A DNA stretch of 64,000 nucleotides from Cytobacillus firmus DS1 (GTDB lineage Bacteria; Bacillota; Bacilli; Bacillales; Cytobacillaceae): the NCBI RefSeq assembly GCF_000565285.1, contig NZ_APVL01000001.1, forward strand, positions 310,001-374,000, given 5' to 3'. The position numbers and the translations under genes were made by a program. Each line of letters begins with the position of its first letter. The first letter of the stretch is position 1. The notes beneath the pieces were generated by a model, which was not told where the DNA came from, made no database searches, and saw only the letters and a list, made by a program, of their open reading frames with translations. Shown one piece after another: positions 36,027 through 45,096 of this stretch.

Positions 36027-37346
36027 ATGAACGGAGAAAATTGGAGTCATCTTGTCGGAAACATTTCAAACTTATTGGCGCCAAGCATGGCAAAGGATCA
36101 TCCGAATTTGCCGGTAGTCAAGGCGGAAGGCTGTTATTACTACGGTGTCGACGGAAAAGAGTATTTGGATTTTACATCAGGCATCGCAGTGGAAAATGTC
36201 GGACATCGCCACCCGAAGGTTGTACAGGCCATTAAAGACAGTGCAGACCATCTGGTGCACGGCCCGTCAGGCGTAATCATCTATGAATCGATTTTGCGGC
36301 TCGCAGATGAGCTTGGGAAAATTACGCCGGGAAATCTGGATTGCTTTTTCTTTGCGAACAGCGGGACTGAGGCAATCGAAGGAGCTATTAAGCTTGCAAA
36401 GTATGTCACGCGGAGGCCCTATGTTATTTCCTTCACAGGCTGTTTCCATGGAAGGTCGATGGGGGCGCTGAGTGTATCCACATCCAAGAGCAAATACCGC
36501 AAGTTTCAGCAGCCGTCCTGGCTGACGTATCAGCTTCCATATGCGGATGAGCGGGACTGTCCATTTGGTGAAGATCCTGAGGAGTACTTCCCAGGAAAAC
36601 TGGAAAAGGATGCTGAAACACTCTTCAAGCATCAGGTAGACCCTGAAGAGGTTGCCTGCATGATCATTGAACCGGTTCTTGGGGAAGGCGGCTATATCAT
36701 TCCTCCGAAGACATGGCTGCAGAAGATCAGGGAAATCTGTGACCGGCATGGAATTCTGCTGATATTTGATGAAGTGCAAACCGGCTTTGGGCGTACTGGG
36801 GAATGGTTTGCCGCTCAGGCTTTTGATGTGGTGCCGGATATCATGGCAATTGCAAAAGGAATCGCGGCAGGACTGCCGTTAAGCGCAACGGCGGCTTCAA
36901 AGGAACTGATGGAAAAATGGCCGCTGGGTGCCCACGGAACAACCTTCGGCGGAAATCCGATTGCCTGTTCAGCTGCCCTGGCTTCTCTTGAAGTATTAAG
37001 AACGGAGAATCTTCTGGAAAACGCAAAGCAAATGGGAGAATATGCATTACAGAAATTACAGGCTTTGAAAGCCAAACATCCTGCAATTGGCAGTGTCCGA
37101 GGTCTGGGGCTGATGATCGGCATTGAAATAATCGATCCGCAAACCGGAAAGCCGGATGGAAACGCGGTAATGGATATCCTGAACTCTTCACTTAATAAAG
37201 GCGTCCTTTTCTATCTCTGCGGAAATTCAGGGGAAGTGATTCGGATGATTCCGCCGCTTGTCGTGACACAGGAGCAAATTGACCAGGGTCTGAAAGTATT
37301 GGAAGAAGCACTTATGGAACATGTTGCAGTTGTTTCCAAATCATAA
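36027..37346 (+). CDS. Class-III aminotransferase (4-aminobutyrate/acetylornithine type)
   Basis: A 439-residue PLP aminotransferase. [18 protein letters not shown] and [14 protein letters not shown] bind PLP phosphate; [15 protein letters not shown] holds the ring Asp; [14 protein letters not shown] contains the Schiff-base Lys. The sequence is closest in character to GabT-type omega-aminotransferases, but the amino donor is not provable. The start is ATG 36027 after CAGGAGGG; the ORF frame runs upstream over the promoter and is not translated. Controlled by the sigma-54 promoter; 12 bases separate it from the transporter gene. Confidence 0.9.
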   Translation: MNGENWSHLVGNISNLLAPSMAKDHPNLPVVKAEGCYYYGVDGKEYLDFTSGIAVENVGHRHPKVVQAIKDSADHLVHGPSGVIIYESILRLADELGKITPGNLDCFFFANSGTEAIEGAIKLAKYVTRRPYVISFTGCFHGRSMGALSVSTSKSKYRKFQQPSWLTYQLPYADERDCPFGEDPEEYFPGKLEKDAETLFKHQVDPEEVACMIIEPVLGEGGYIIPPKTWLQKIREICDRHGILLIFDEVQTGFGRTGEWFAAQAFDVVPDIMAIAKGIAAGLPLSATAASKELMEKWPLGAHGTTFGGNPIACSAALASLEVLRTENLLENAKQMGEYALQKLQALKAKHPAIGSVRGLGLMIGIEIIDPQTGKPDGNAVMDILNSSLNKGVLFYLCGNSGEVIRMIPPLVVTQEQIDQGLKVLEEALMEHVAVVSKS

Positions 37347-37358
37347 GGAGGTTAGAGC

Positions 37359-38726
37359 ATGAAAGCTGAGACAAGGGTTAAGCCGCAAGCAGTCACAGGA
37401 GAGTATTGGAAATTTATTATTCCATCTTTAATTGGGTCGCTCCTATTCCTGGTTCCAGTTAAATTTCAGGGTGACGTCACGATTGGTGTCGGTATTTTAG
37501 CATCGCTTTTAGGCAAAGTGTTCAGTGAGCAGATGCCTGCCATTATCATTTTTATTTTAGGAATATCGGTTTTTCTTTCCATCCTGGCTAAAGCAGCTAA
37601 GCCGGCATTTATACTGGATAATAAGTTTTTAAAAGGATTATTTGATACCGGCAATTTTGGATTAACCATGAGAATCCTTGGATTCGCAGTTGGGATCATG
37701 ACTTTGTTTGAGGTCGGGCCTGAATTTATCTGGTCACGGAATACAGGCGGAGTGGTTCTCTACGACCTGGCTCCCGTTCTGCTTACTTGGTTCCTGTTTG
37801 CCGGCATTCTTCTGCCGCTTTTAGTGGAGTTTGGTTTAATGGAGTTCATAGGGGCGCTTGTCCAGAAATTTATGAGGCCATTTTTCACACTTCCCGGACG
37901 GTCCTCCATCGATTGCCTTGCGTCCTGGATGGGCGCCGGAACAGTCGGTGTATTGGTAACAACGAAGCAATATGATGAAGGATTTTACACAAAAAGAGAA
38001 GCAGCGGTCATTGCGACAACCTTTTCGATTGCATCTGTTGCTTTCAGTCTTGTCGTTGCGAATGTGGTTGGTCTTGGCCATTTATTCATCCCTTTTTACT
38101 TAACCGTTTCTGCTGCATGTGTCGTGGCAGCATTGATTATGCCAAGAATTCCGCCGTTATCCCGGAAGCCTGACACTTATTATGAACCAGTAGGACAGCA
38201 GATTGATGAAACCATTCCGGAAGGGGTTTCAAAATTGAAATGGGGATGGGAGCAGGCAATTGATAAAGCAAGGAATGCTCCGGGTCCCAAAAAGCTGTTA
38301 ACCAATGGCATTGAAACTGTTCTGGATATTTGGATGGGCCTGATTCCGCTTGTGATGAGCCTGGGTGCAGCAGCACTGATCATTGCGGAATACACGCCTG
38401 CATTTAAGTTTATTTCATATCCGCTTATTCCGGTTTTGGAGTTTATGCAATTGCCGGAAGCAGGAGCAGCAGCACAGACCATGCTTGTCGGCTTTGCTGA
38501 TATGTTCCTGCCTGCTGTTATCGGAAGCGGAATTGAGAGCGAGCTGACAAGGTTCGTTGTGGCAGGCCTGTCATTAACACAATTAGTATACATGTCTGAA
38601 ATCGGGATTCTGATCCTGCGTTCAAACATTCCGCTAAGCTTTATGGATTTATTCGTTATTTTTATCGAAAGAACGATTATTACTTTACCTGTTATTGTAT
38701 TCATTGCACATGTTTTTGTATTTTAA
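37359..38726 (+). CDS. YjiH family membrane protein (nucleoside-recognition/Gate domain)
   Basis: A 455-residue polytopic protein with about ten helices. The central LPGRSSIDCLASWMGAGTVGVL segment and repeated gate-like halves mark the YjiH family, thought to be transporters. AAGGAGG precedes ATG 37359. As second gene of the sigma-54 operon, it probably moves the substrate of the aminotransferase. The substrate is unknown. Confidence 0.86.
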   Translation: MKAETRVKPQAVTGEYWKFIIPSLIGSLLFLVPVKFQGDVTIGVGILASLLGKVFSEQMPAIIIFILGISVFLSILAKAAKPAFILDNKFLKGLFDTGNFGLTMRILGFAVGIMTLFEVGPEFIWSRNTGGVVLYDLAPVLLTWFLFAGILLPLLVEFGLMEFIGALVQKFMRPFFTLPGRSSIDCLASWMGAGTVGVLVTTKQYDEGFYTKREAAVIATTFSIASVAFSLVVANVVGLGHLFIPFYLTVSAACVVAALIMPRIPPLSRKPDTYYEPVGQQIDETIPEGVSKLKWGWEQAIDKARNAPGPKKLLTNGIETVLDIWMGLIPLVMSLGAAALIIAEYTPAFKFISYPLIPVLEFMQLPEAGAAAQTMLVGFADMFLPAVIGSGIESELTRFVVAGLSLTQLVYMSEIGILILRSNIPLSFMDLFVIFIERTIITLPVIVFIAHVFVF

Positions 38727-38728
38727 CT

Positions 38729-38766
38729 GAGAGGGGGGCTGCATATTGCCAGCTCTCCTTTTCGTT
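38729..38766 (+). terminator. Weak intrinsic terminator after yjiH-like gene
   Basis: GAGAG and CTCTC with inner CTG/CAG and a G bulge, followed by CTTTTCG. Confidence 0.5.
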
Positions 38767-38774
38767 ATATTCTG

Positions 38775-38976
38775 TTTTCGTAAAGTTTGTTGGTTTTTCA
38801 TATCTTTATTTGCTGAGTTGATTGGAGCGGAGGCACTTGACTCCTGCGGGAGGAGAGGGAAGTGTGAGACCCCGCAGGCGAAGCCGAGGAGGCTCGCATT
38901 CCTCCCCGCGGGTTCGCTGCTTGCCTGGAGCGGAAATCAACGGGAAGATCTCATAAACAAAAAACAACAATCTTTG
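38775..38976. repeat. Full copy of the GTTGATT-GGAGCGG intergenic repeat (right flank of sigma-54 cassette)
   Basis: Begins TTTTCGTAAAGTTTGTTGG and ends AAACAACAATCTTTG. The core runs from GTTGATTGGAGCGGAGGCAC to GGAGCGGAAATCAACGG, with inner inverted segments such as CCTGCGGG and CCCGCAGG, CCGAGGAGGC. Such elements are widespread in Bacillaceae intergenic regions. It lies in a 350-base gap with no gene. Confidence 0.88.
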
Positions 38977-39080
38977 AAATAAGAGCCTATTAATTTTCTT
39001 AAAAGTTCCAAAAGGGCAATATATTATCGGAGCATGTCTCATATCTTATATAGAATCTGCATTATATAAGGAGAGGCGCA

Positions 39081-40406
39081 ATGAGTAAATTCTTTAAAGG
39101 AGTTATACTGCTTGCACTGGCTGCTTTTGCAAGTGAATGTATAGAGTTTGTGGTGAATATGGTGCTCGCCCGGGAACTGGGGGAGAGGGGACTCGGCATG
39201 TACATGTCGATTTTGCCAACCATATTTCTAATCGTGCTGCTGGCCAGTTTTGAGCTTCCGATCTCTATTTCTAAATTCATTGCGGAAAAAGATAAGAGGT
39301 ACCATCTTAGCATGCTTCATCATGTCATCAAGCTGACCATTATCTTTACGGCCGTGTTAGTGCCGGCTGCAGCGTTTATTATTCCGTTTATCAGTGTCTT
39401 TAATGAGTACCACCCTCTCTTGAGATGGGTTGTGATCGGCTTCATTCCGATCGTATCATTTTCCTCGATTGCCAGAGGCTTTTTCATGGGCAAGCATCAA
39501 ATGGGAAAAATCGCTGCCTCCAATTTTCTGCGCAAATCCGTTCAGCTCCTGCTGCTCGTGGTGCTTTATCAGGCCTTTCAATTTGATGTCAATACAGCGG
39601 TCTTTATTGCCTTTTGTACGTTTGTAGGGAGTGAGATTGTTGTTTTTCTCTATTTGCTGAATATGTTTATTATCCAGTACCAGCGCATTAAAAAAGAGCC
39701 ATCTGATTTCATCAGCGGAAAAAGTGTGAGGCAGAACCTAATCTCTGTGTCTGTTCCGACAACGGCTTTAAGGGTCTTTCATGCCCTGACACATGCTGTT
39801 CAGCCGTTTTTGATAAAGGCGGCTCTCTTAAAAGCAGGAGTGCCGGGCGAAATTGCAACAGAACATTTTGGGATGCTCGCCGGTGTCGCCATGACAATTG
39901 GTTTTTTTCCATCCTTTATAGCCCATTCTTTTTTAATTATGCTGATCCCGACAGTCTCCAAAGAGTATGCTGATCATAATCTGGGGGAGCTTCGGAGACT
40001 TCTTCAGCAGGTGTTCTTTGTCACCTTTTTATATGGGATCCCCTCGGTTATATTTTTCTATTTTTTTGCAAGGCCGCTGACCGAGATGTTTTTTCACTCG
40101 ACAGATGCAGCCGTGTATTTACAGCTGCTTTGGCCATTCTTTCTGCTCCACTTTTTCATTATCCCGATGCAGGCATATTTAATCGGACTGGGCCTGATGA
40201 AGGATGCGTTCTATCATTCCGTCTGGTCAACCGTTGTTTCTTTCTCGGCCATGTTTGTGCTTGGCTCGATGCACAGCCTGCAGATGGACGGAATTATAAT
40301 GGGCATGAATATGGGAGCTGTTCTCCTGGGGATGATGCATTATGTAACAGTATGCAAGAAAATTGGCCTGACACTCTATCTATCACCGGCTAAGCAGTTT
40401 AACTGA
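39081..40406 (+). CDS. MOP-superfamily flippase (SpoVB/YkvU-like polysaccharide transporter)
   Basis: A 441-residue protein with about 12 to 14 helices, opening with FASECIEFVVNMVLARELGERGLGMY, typical of the polysaccharide-synthesis/SpoVB branch. Members flip lipid-linked sugars (spore cortex precursors, O-antigen, lipid II). Length is closer to YkvU than to SpoVB; either spore-related role is possible. AAGGAGAGG precedes the ATG. Monocistronic with a very strong terminator. Confidence 0.85.
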   Translation: MSKFFKGVILLALAAFASECIEFVVNMVLARELGERGLGMYMSILPTIFLIVLLASFELPISISKFIAEKDKRYHLSMLHHVIKLTIIFTAVLVPAAAFIIPFISVFNEYHPLLRWVVIGFIPIVSFSSIARGFFMGKHQMGKIAASNFLRKSVQLLLLVVLYQAFQFDVNTAVFIAFCTFVGSEIVVFLYLLNMFIIQYQRIKKEPSDFISGKSVRQNLISVSVPTTALRVFHALTHAVQPFLIKAALLKAGVPGEIATEHFGMLAGVAMTIGFFPSFIAHSFLIMLIPTVSKEYADHNLGELRRLLQQVFFVTFLYGIPSVIFFYFFARPLTEMFFHSTDAAVYLQLLWPFFLLHFFIIPMQAYLIGLGLMKDAFYHSVWSTVVSFSAMFVLGSMHSLQMDGIIMGMNMGAVLLGMMHYVTVCKKIGLTLYLSPAKQFN

Positions 40407-40453
40407 AAAAGAATAAAGCATCTGCCCATGACGGGAGATGCTTTATTCTTTTT
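40406..40453. terminator. Bidirectional terminator with 18-bp perfect stem
   Basis: AAAAAGAATAAAGCATCT pairs perfectly with its complement around GCCCATGACGGG. It includes the stop codon of the minus-strand gene. Confidence 0.93.
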
Positions 40454-41117
40454 CCTCATTTTTTTCCCCGAATTTGCTCTCAATTGTTTGTTCATCTCCG
40501 TACAGGATAATATGATCGCCTTCTTGTAGTTCCGTAACAAGCCGGTCTTTTCTAATTTTTATTTCACCTCTTTGAATGTATAGCACATTGATATCTTCGT
40601 CTTCTTCAATCAATTCCCTTAATTCTTTATCAATAAAATCACATGTTTCACTGATTGTATAGTCCAATACATGATCAGTATCATCTGTCAGCAGTACTTC
40701 CCTAATCGGGAGGTCGCGAAAATCGTAATGTTCTTCGAGCTCATGCTTAAGCTTTTCCGACAGATAATCCCGCATTTTAGGCATCTTTAAAATAATTATA
40801 ACCAGGATTAGGGCTGCTGCCACGATTGAGATCTTGGCAGTGAAAAATTCATCCGACAGAATGCTGCTGATTGCCGAAATGATTACTGCCAGTGAAAAAG
40901 CGCCAAATAAAATTAAAAAGGCTCCGAACCGTCGGCGGATCGGATGGTCGATGATCAGTTCCGATTCCCCGGTTGTAAAGCCGGTGCCTGTAAGCATGCT
41001 GATCACCTGAAATCTCGCAATATGCTTATCAAGCCCTGTATATGTGAAGATAAGGGTATGAATTTCGATAACAGCCAAAACGATTCCCAAATAAATCAGG
41101 ATGAAAAGAACACCCAT
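40443..41117 (-). CDS. Membrane protein with cytoplasmic TrkA-C (RCK_C) domain
   Basis: A 224-residue protein: three hydrophobic segments in the first 115 residues, then a TrkA-C domain (about 135-215, REVLLTDDTDHVLDYTI to EGDHIILYGDE), which binds small ligands and gates ion transport. The segment MLTGTGFTTGESELI between helices resembles a potassium-transporter pore loop, but only one such loop is present. Probably ion-related; function unknown. GGAGG precedes the ATG. Confidence 0.78.
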   Translation of the reverse strand: MGVLFILIYLGIVLAVIEIHTLIFTYTGLDKHIARFQVISMLTGTGFTTGESELIIDHPIRRRFGAFLILFGAFSLAVIISAISSILSDEFFTAKISIVAAALILVIIILKMPKMRDYLSEKLKHELEEHYDFRDLPIREVLLTDDTDHVLDYTISETCDFIDKELRELIEEDEDINVLYIQRGEIKIRKDRLVTELQEGDHIILYGDEQTIESKFGEKNEEKE

Positions 41118-41146
41118 CTTGCTTCCTCCAAAAATTTAGAATTATG

Positions 41147-41175
41147 TAAAAAACCTAAGGAAGCCATTCCTTAGG
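41147..41175 (-). terminator. Terminator of the 87-residue gene
   Basis: CCTAAGGAA-GCCA-TTCCTTAGG perfect 9-bp stem; a T run follows on the minus strand. Confidence 0.9.
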
Positions 41176-41439
41176 TCATTGCTGTACGGTTTCGTTATAG
41201 TAATTTACTGAGTACATAGCACCTTCATCTACCATTTTATTATCTTCAATATTATGCGGGTCCGGGTGGCCAAGCTTTTCTGTTGGCACTGTATCGTTTA
41301 AAAAGCGGTCAGGCAGCATGCCTTTCATTTTAACTGCAAACGACTGAACTTTATTTCGATTGTTTTTGCTTGCTAATAATAAAATACTTGTTATACCAAC
41401 ACCGGCTAACAGATAGGGGTTTAACGGACGAGAATTCAT
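41176..41439 (-). CDS. Small membrane-anchored protein, unknown (87 aa)
   Basis: An N-terminal hydrophobic helix (about residues 9-23, LLAGVGITSILLLAS) is followed by a basic stretch and an acidic, Asn-rich tail. GGAGGAGC precedes the ATG, and a terminator follows, so it is a genuine single gene. No family recognised. Confidence 0.75.
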   Translation of the reverse strand: MNSRPLNPYLLAGVGITSILLLASKNNRNKVQSFAVKMKGMLPDRFLNDTVPTEKLGHPDPHNIEDNKMVDEGAMYSVNYYNETVQQ

Positions 41440-41641
41440 GATTATGCTCCTCCTTCAATAATTGGATTTGTATTTCTTGGTGTATATTTACCCGGCATAA
41501 AGAAGTGCAAACATTTAGTCTTAATAACATTGTTTCCAGCACTAGAAATAATTACTCATTATGAATGGTTTTATTCAGGTCCTGACAGGGGAATTATGTA
41601 CTTATGGATAGAATGGATAGAATTATAGGAGGAAGATGGGG

Positions 41642-42580
41642 ATGGAAAGGGAATATAACGAAGACAATTGGACTTGGCACCGTTACGATCATTTAGATGA
41701 AATTGACTTTAATGATGCTGGCGAATATAAAGAAGCTCTGCAGGCATGGGCCAAAAACACTTCCGAGAACAAAACAAATGTAATGGAGATAGATACATCC
41801 CTCCGCAATAAGGAATTTCTCAGCGGCTCTCTCATATATCAGCAGACAACGAAAGAGCAGCATGAAAATAGTTTGTTCCACTATTTTCTGACAAGGGATT
41901 TTCTCCTCACCGTTGACTTTGATTCGACTGTCATTCAGTCTGATCAATCACTGCTTTTGAAAAAAATGGATTATACCGATAATGCCATTGATGGATTTTT
42001 TGTGATTTTAGGCGAGATCCTAAGTGATAATATTAAGAAGATTGATAAGTTTGAAGTACGGTTAAATGACCTGTTATGGAAAATAAAAGATAAAAATAAT
42101 ATTAATCGCCTGGAAGAAATCTATGATCTCCGTCACCAGATTCTCGTATGGAAGAATATTATGATTCCTGTTAAGGAAATCAGGCTGGGTGTAGAAGAAA
42201 CCTTTGGTGAAGGCGTTACAGAAGGAACTGAATTTAAACGAACCTGCAAACGAATTGAAAGAGGCTATACGCTGGTGCGTGAGTTTCAGCAGGAAATTGA
42301 TGACCTTGTGAATTTTGAAGAAATGGTATCCATGCACCGGGGAAATGAGATCGTGAAGACGCTCACGGTCATAACCACCCTCATGACTCCAATCGCAACC
42401 TGGGGAGCGCTCTGGGGAATGAACTTCAAAGTCATGCCCGAACTGGAATGGAAGTACGGCTATTTGTTCTCAATAATTATTATCATTGCTACTACCGCGG
42501 CCCTCTATATCATGCTGGTGAAAAAAGGCTGGATGGGTGATATCTTGAGGGGAAAAAAGAAAAACTCATTCTTTAAATAA
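41642..42580 (+). CDS. CorA-like Mg2+ transporter
   Basis: A 312-residue CorA-family divalent-cation channel. The long N-terminal alpha/beta and helical cytoplasmic part is followed by two membrane helices at the C-terminus with the defining GMN motif (LWGMNFKVMPEL) between them. ATG 41642 is nine bases from AGGAGG; the ATG at 41636 is too close. It lacks the usual YGMNF form, having WGMNF. Monocistronic. Confidence 0.92.
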   Translation: MEREYNEDNWTWHRYDHLDEIDFNDAGEYKEALQAWAKNTSENKTNVMEIDTSLRNKEFLSGSLIYQQTTKEQHENSLFHYFLTRDFLLTVDFDSTVIQSDQSLLLKKMDYTDNAIDGFFVILGEILSDNIKKIDKFEVRLNDLLWKIKDKNNINRLEEIYDLRHQILVWKNIMIPVKEIRLGVEETFGEGVTEGTEFKRTCKRIERGYTLVREFQQEIDDLVNFEEMVSMHRGNEIVKTLTVITTLMTPIATWGALWGMNFKVMPELEWKYGYLFSIIIIIATTAALYIMLVKKGWMGDILRGKKKNSFFK

Positions 42581-42612
42581 AGGAATGCCGTTAAAATGCG
42601 GCATTCCTTTTG
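42580..42612. terminator. Bidirectional terminator between corA-like and epimerase genes
   Basis: GGAATGCCG and CGGCATTCC form a perfect 9-bp stem with A/T runs on both sides. Confidence 0.92.
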
Positions 42613-43541
42613 TTTAGTAAATGATCCAGTGTCACTTTAATCCCGGTCTCGTATGGTGTTTTAGGGAGAATGCCGATTCTCGCTTCATATTTACTGCCGT
42701 CCAAAATCACTGGAGTCTGATTCAGATACATCAATTCTGTATATTCCCTCATCATGGGATCAAAAACACCGATGGCACGAATCATCCATTTATGGACAGG
42801 TCTGAAGGTTACGCCTTTGCTAAGATGCTGGGAAGCAATACTGGCTATTTCTTCCCCGGTAATGGTTCCTGCTCCAGGAATATTCCAGACTTCCCCATAT
42901 GAGTTTTCATTCAATGCAAGTTCTGCTAACGCTTCTGCTCCATCTTTAATATAAATGAATTCTCTCGGAATATCGGTTTTGCCGACAAACATGCCCTTAT
43001 TTTTTTCAATAATCTGGCTCAGTGAATAGTGTAAGAGTGTGTTTCCTGTATGGGGGCCGTAAAAGTCAGGGAAGTGGGCAATGATATATGGCACACCTGA
43101 GTTTTTTATCATTTCAATCAAGGTTTGGCGCAGCTTGCCTTTTTTTGTGTGCGGATTCTTGGGAGAAACTTCGTTAGCTGGGCTGAATTGTAGGCCATAG
43201 GAATATATATTATCCGCATATATTAAAGGCTTATAATGTTTGCGGCATGCCTGCAGGATATTATTTAAGATAATTGAGAGTGCGGGATCCCAGTCCGGGT
43301 AAGGGATATTGATGGCATGAAAAACTGCATCAGCTTCTGTCACTGCCTTTTCAACATCATCTGGATTCAGAGCATCGCCTGAATGGATAACCGCATTTGG
43401 TCCCCAGTCTTTTTTTAAGTTAATCAGGTTTTCTTCAGACCTTGCAAAAGCAATAGTTTTAATATTTCTGCGGCATAATGCCTCTGTCAAAGCATAGCCC
43501 ATTCCGCCTGTTGCTCCTAAAACTGCAGCTGTTTTCATCAT
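42591..43541 (-). CDS. NAD-dependent epimerase/dehydratase family protein
   Basis: A 316-residue extended short-chain dehydrogenase/NmrA-like protein. The nucleotide site GATGGMGYALTEALC is at residues 10-24; YADNIYSYG provides a Tyr but the YxxxK pattern is not clear (YSYG...). The substrate is unknown. AAGGATGATGA precedes the ATG. A TetR-type operator lies 20 bases upstream (43561-43579) and the regulator gene itself is 74 bases further up, in the same direction. Confidence 0.85.
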   Translation of the reverse strand: MMKTAAVLGATGGMGYALTEALCRRNIKTIAFARSEENLINLKKDWGPNAVIHSGDALNPDDVEKAVTEADAVFHAINIPYPDWDPALSIILNNILQACRKHYKPLIYADNIYSYGLQFSPANEVSPKNPHTKKGKLRQTLIEMIKNSGVPYIIAHFPDFYGPHTGNTLLHYSLSQIIEKNKGMFVGKTDIPREFIYIKDGAEALAELALNENSYGEVWNIPGAGTITGEEIASIASQHLSKGVTFRPVHKWMIRAIGVFDPMMREYTELMYLNQTPVILDGSKYEARIGILPKTPYETGIKVTLDHLLNKRNAAF

Positions 43542-43560
43542 TCATCATCCTTTTTTATTT

Positions 43561-43579
43561 AATTGACCACTGTTCAATT
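43561..43579. promoter_or_regulatory. TetR-family operator upstream of the epimerase gene
   Basis: AATTGACCACTGTTCAATT: inverted AATTGA/TCAATT around seven bases. Its complement core TTGAACAGTGGTCAA differs from the site at 44203 by a single base. Confidence 0.8.
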
Positions 43580-43614
43580 AAAGGTAAAAATTAAAGAAAT
43601 GCGATGTCATTTCT

Positions 43615-44187
43615 TTAAATAATGGCTTTTATTAAAAATTGGGCATGTGAAGAGGCGAGTTCCTTCACTTCTTCAAATGTTGTTTCCGATCTGCAATAAT
43701 GTGTGACAAAGCCGTGCAGACTTAGAAATACAGACCAAATATCCTTTATGGAAAGAGATCTTGGTGCAAGTGAATTAATCGCTTGCGCAAAATGCATGTA
43801 GCTTTTATTTGGTCCTTCATTCAAATAGCTTTTCACATCATCATCACGAATTAAAAACATCAGCTCATAATGTTTTTGATGGGTCAGGCCAAATTGAATA
43901 TAACGGTAAAAAATGCTGAAAAGCTTCTGTTCATTGGTATCTGCAGATTCTTCCAGCACACTGTCGAGGACTTGATCGAGCTTTTGGAAATCGGCTTCAA
44001 CCATTTCGTAAAATAATTGTGCCTTATTTTTGAAATGATAATAGATGGCACCATGGCTGCATTGAAGGGTGTCCGCAATTTTTCTCATGGATGCTGCTGA
44101 ATATCCTTCCTTTACAAACAGGTCACGTGCAACAGAGATGATTGCTTCTTTTGTTAGTTCGTCATGGGCTGATTTTCTTGGACTCAT
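43615..44187 (-). CDS. TetR/AcrR family regulator
   Basis: A 190-residue regulator. The N-terminal HTH reads ITKEAIISVARDLFVKEGYSAASMRKIADTLQCSHGAIYYHFKNKAQLF in outline (residues 12-60), typical TetR; the rest is a helical ligand domain. Start ATG 44187 follows GAAAGGTGATTCC and is preferred to the earlier in-frame start at 44253, which would pass through the operator. Matching operators in front of its own gene and the epimerase gene imply autorepression and control of the epimerase. Confidence 0.9.
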   Translation of the reverse strand: MSPRKSAHDELTKEAIISVARDLFVKEGYSAASMRKIADTLQCSHGAIYYHFKNKAQLFYEMVEADFQKLDQVLDSVLEESADTNEQKLFSIFYRYIQFGLTHQKHYELMFLIRDDDVKSYLNEGPNKSYMHFAQAINSLAPRSLSIKDIWSVFLSLHGFVTHYCRSETTFEEVKELASSHAQFLIKAII

Positions 44188-44202
44188 GGAATCACCTTTC
44201 AT

Positions 44203-44221
44203 TATTGAACACTGGTCAATA
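44203..44221. promoter_or_regulatory. TetR-family operator upstream of the regulator gene
   Basis: TATTGAACACTGGTCAATA: inverted TATTGA/TCAATA around seven bases, 16 bases upstream of the tetR start. Confidence 0.8.
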
Positions 44222-44332
44222 AAATTATATGACGAAGAGGATATTTTTGGCAATGCTTTTTTGCAATCTGTCTAAATTATTTTTATTAGCCATCAGCTTT
44301 TGATATGATTTACTAAAACAGGAGGGAACAAC

Positions 44333-44845
44333 ATGAATGAAACAAAAACATGCAGAGAATCTTTTACGGTAAAAACCAGCATCGTGCTTCCGCCCGACAC
44401 GAATACATATGGCACACTATTCGGCGGCAAGCTGATGGCTTATATTGATGATGTGGCAGCCATCGCGGCGATGAGGCATGGAAGAAGAAATGTTGTAACC
44501 GCATCTACAGACTCTGTTGATTTTCTTCATCCGGTTTATGAAGGTAATTCAGTGTGTCTGGAGGCGTTTGTGACCTATACAGGCCGGACATCTATGGAGA
44601 TATTTGTAAAAGTAATTGCAGAAGACCTGCTGACAGGCGATCGAAATGTGTGTGCCATGTCCTTTTTGACAATGGTTGCGGTTGACGAGAATGGAAAGCC
44701 GACTCCGGTGCCGGCTGTTGTGCCTGAGACAGATGAAGAAAAGAGCTTATATGAAACAGCTAAAGAACGTGCGGAAATTCGCAAAAGACGGAGAAAGGAC
44801 AGTGAAGCCAGGGCAAAGACATACGGTGCAGGTCTGCCCTGGTAA
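44333..44845 (+). CDS. Acyl-CoA thioesterase, hotdog fold (YkhA-like)
   Basis: A 170-residue hotdog-domain thioesterase. NTYGTLFGGKLMAYIDDVAAIAA holds the active-site Asn and Asp region, and the basic tail (IRKRRRKDSEARAKTYGAGLPW) is typical of the YkhA/BACH group. It hydrolyses acyl-CoA esters in the cytoplasm. AGGAGGGAAC precedes the ATG. It ends in a long hairpin region at 44873-44950. Confidence 0.9.
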   Translation: MNETKTCRESFTVKTSIVLPPDTNTYGTLFGGKLMAYIDDVAAIAAMRHGRRNVVTASTDSVDFLHPVYEGNSVCLEAFVTYTGRTSMEIFVKVIAEDLLTGDRNVCAMSFLTMVAVDENGKPTPVPAVVPETDEEKSLYETAKERAEIRKRRRKDSEARAKTYGAGLPW

Positions 44846-44872
44846 ATAATAGACCAATAACAGAACATCCGG

Positions 44873-44950
44873 AATGAGGAGCCGTTTTTTGATGAGGGGA
44901 GAGCGCCTGACACAGTTTCTTCCCTGTTAAAAACTGCCTCCTCATTTTTT
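44873..44950 (+). terminator. Long imperfect hairpin with T run after the thioesterase
   Basis: AATGAGGAG pairs with CTCCTCATT across about 60 bases, extended by GTTTTT/AAAAAC and followed by TTTTTT. The structure is larger than a simple terminator. Confidence 0.6.
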
Positions 44951-45096
44951 CCCATCTGCAAGAATAATTGAACCTTTTTACACATCACTGTCTAGTAAAA
45001 TAGATTTAAATTTCAGAATATTAGCTCTTATTTCTTGATTATCCTTTTCCTTCCTCTTAAGTTAGACGTGTAGAACCTAACTGAAGGAGGAAAATC

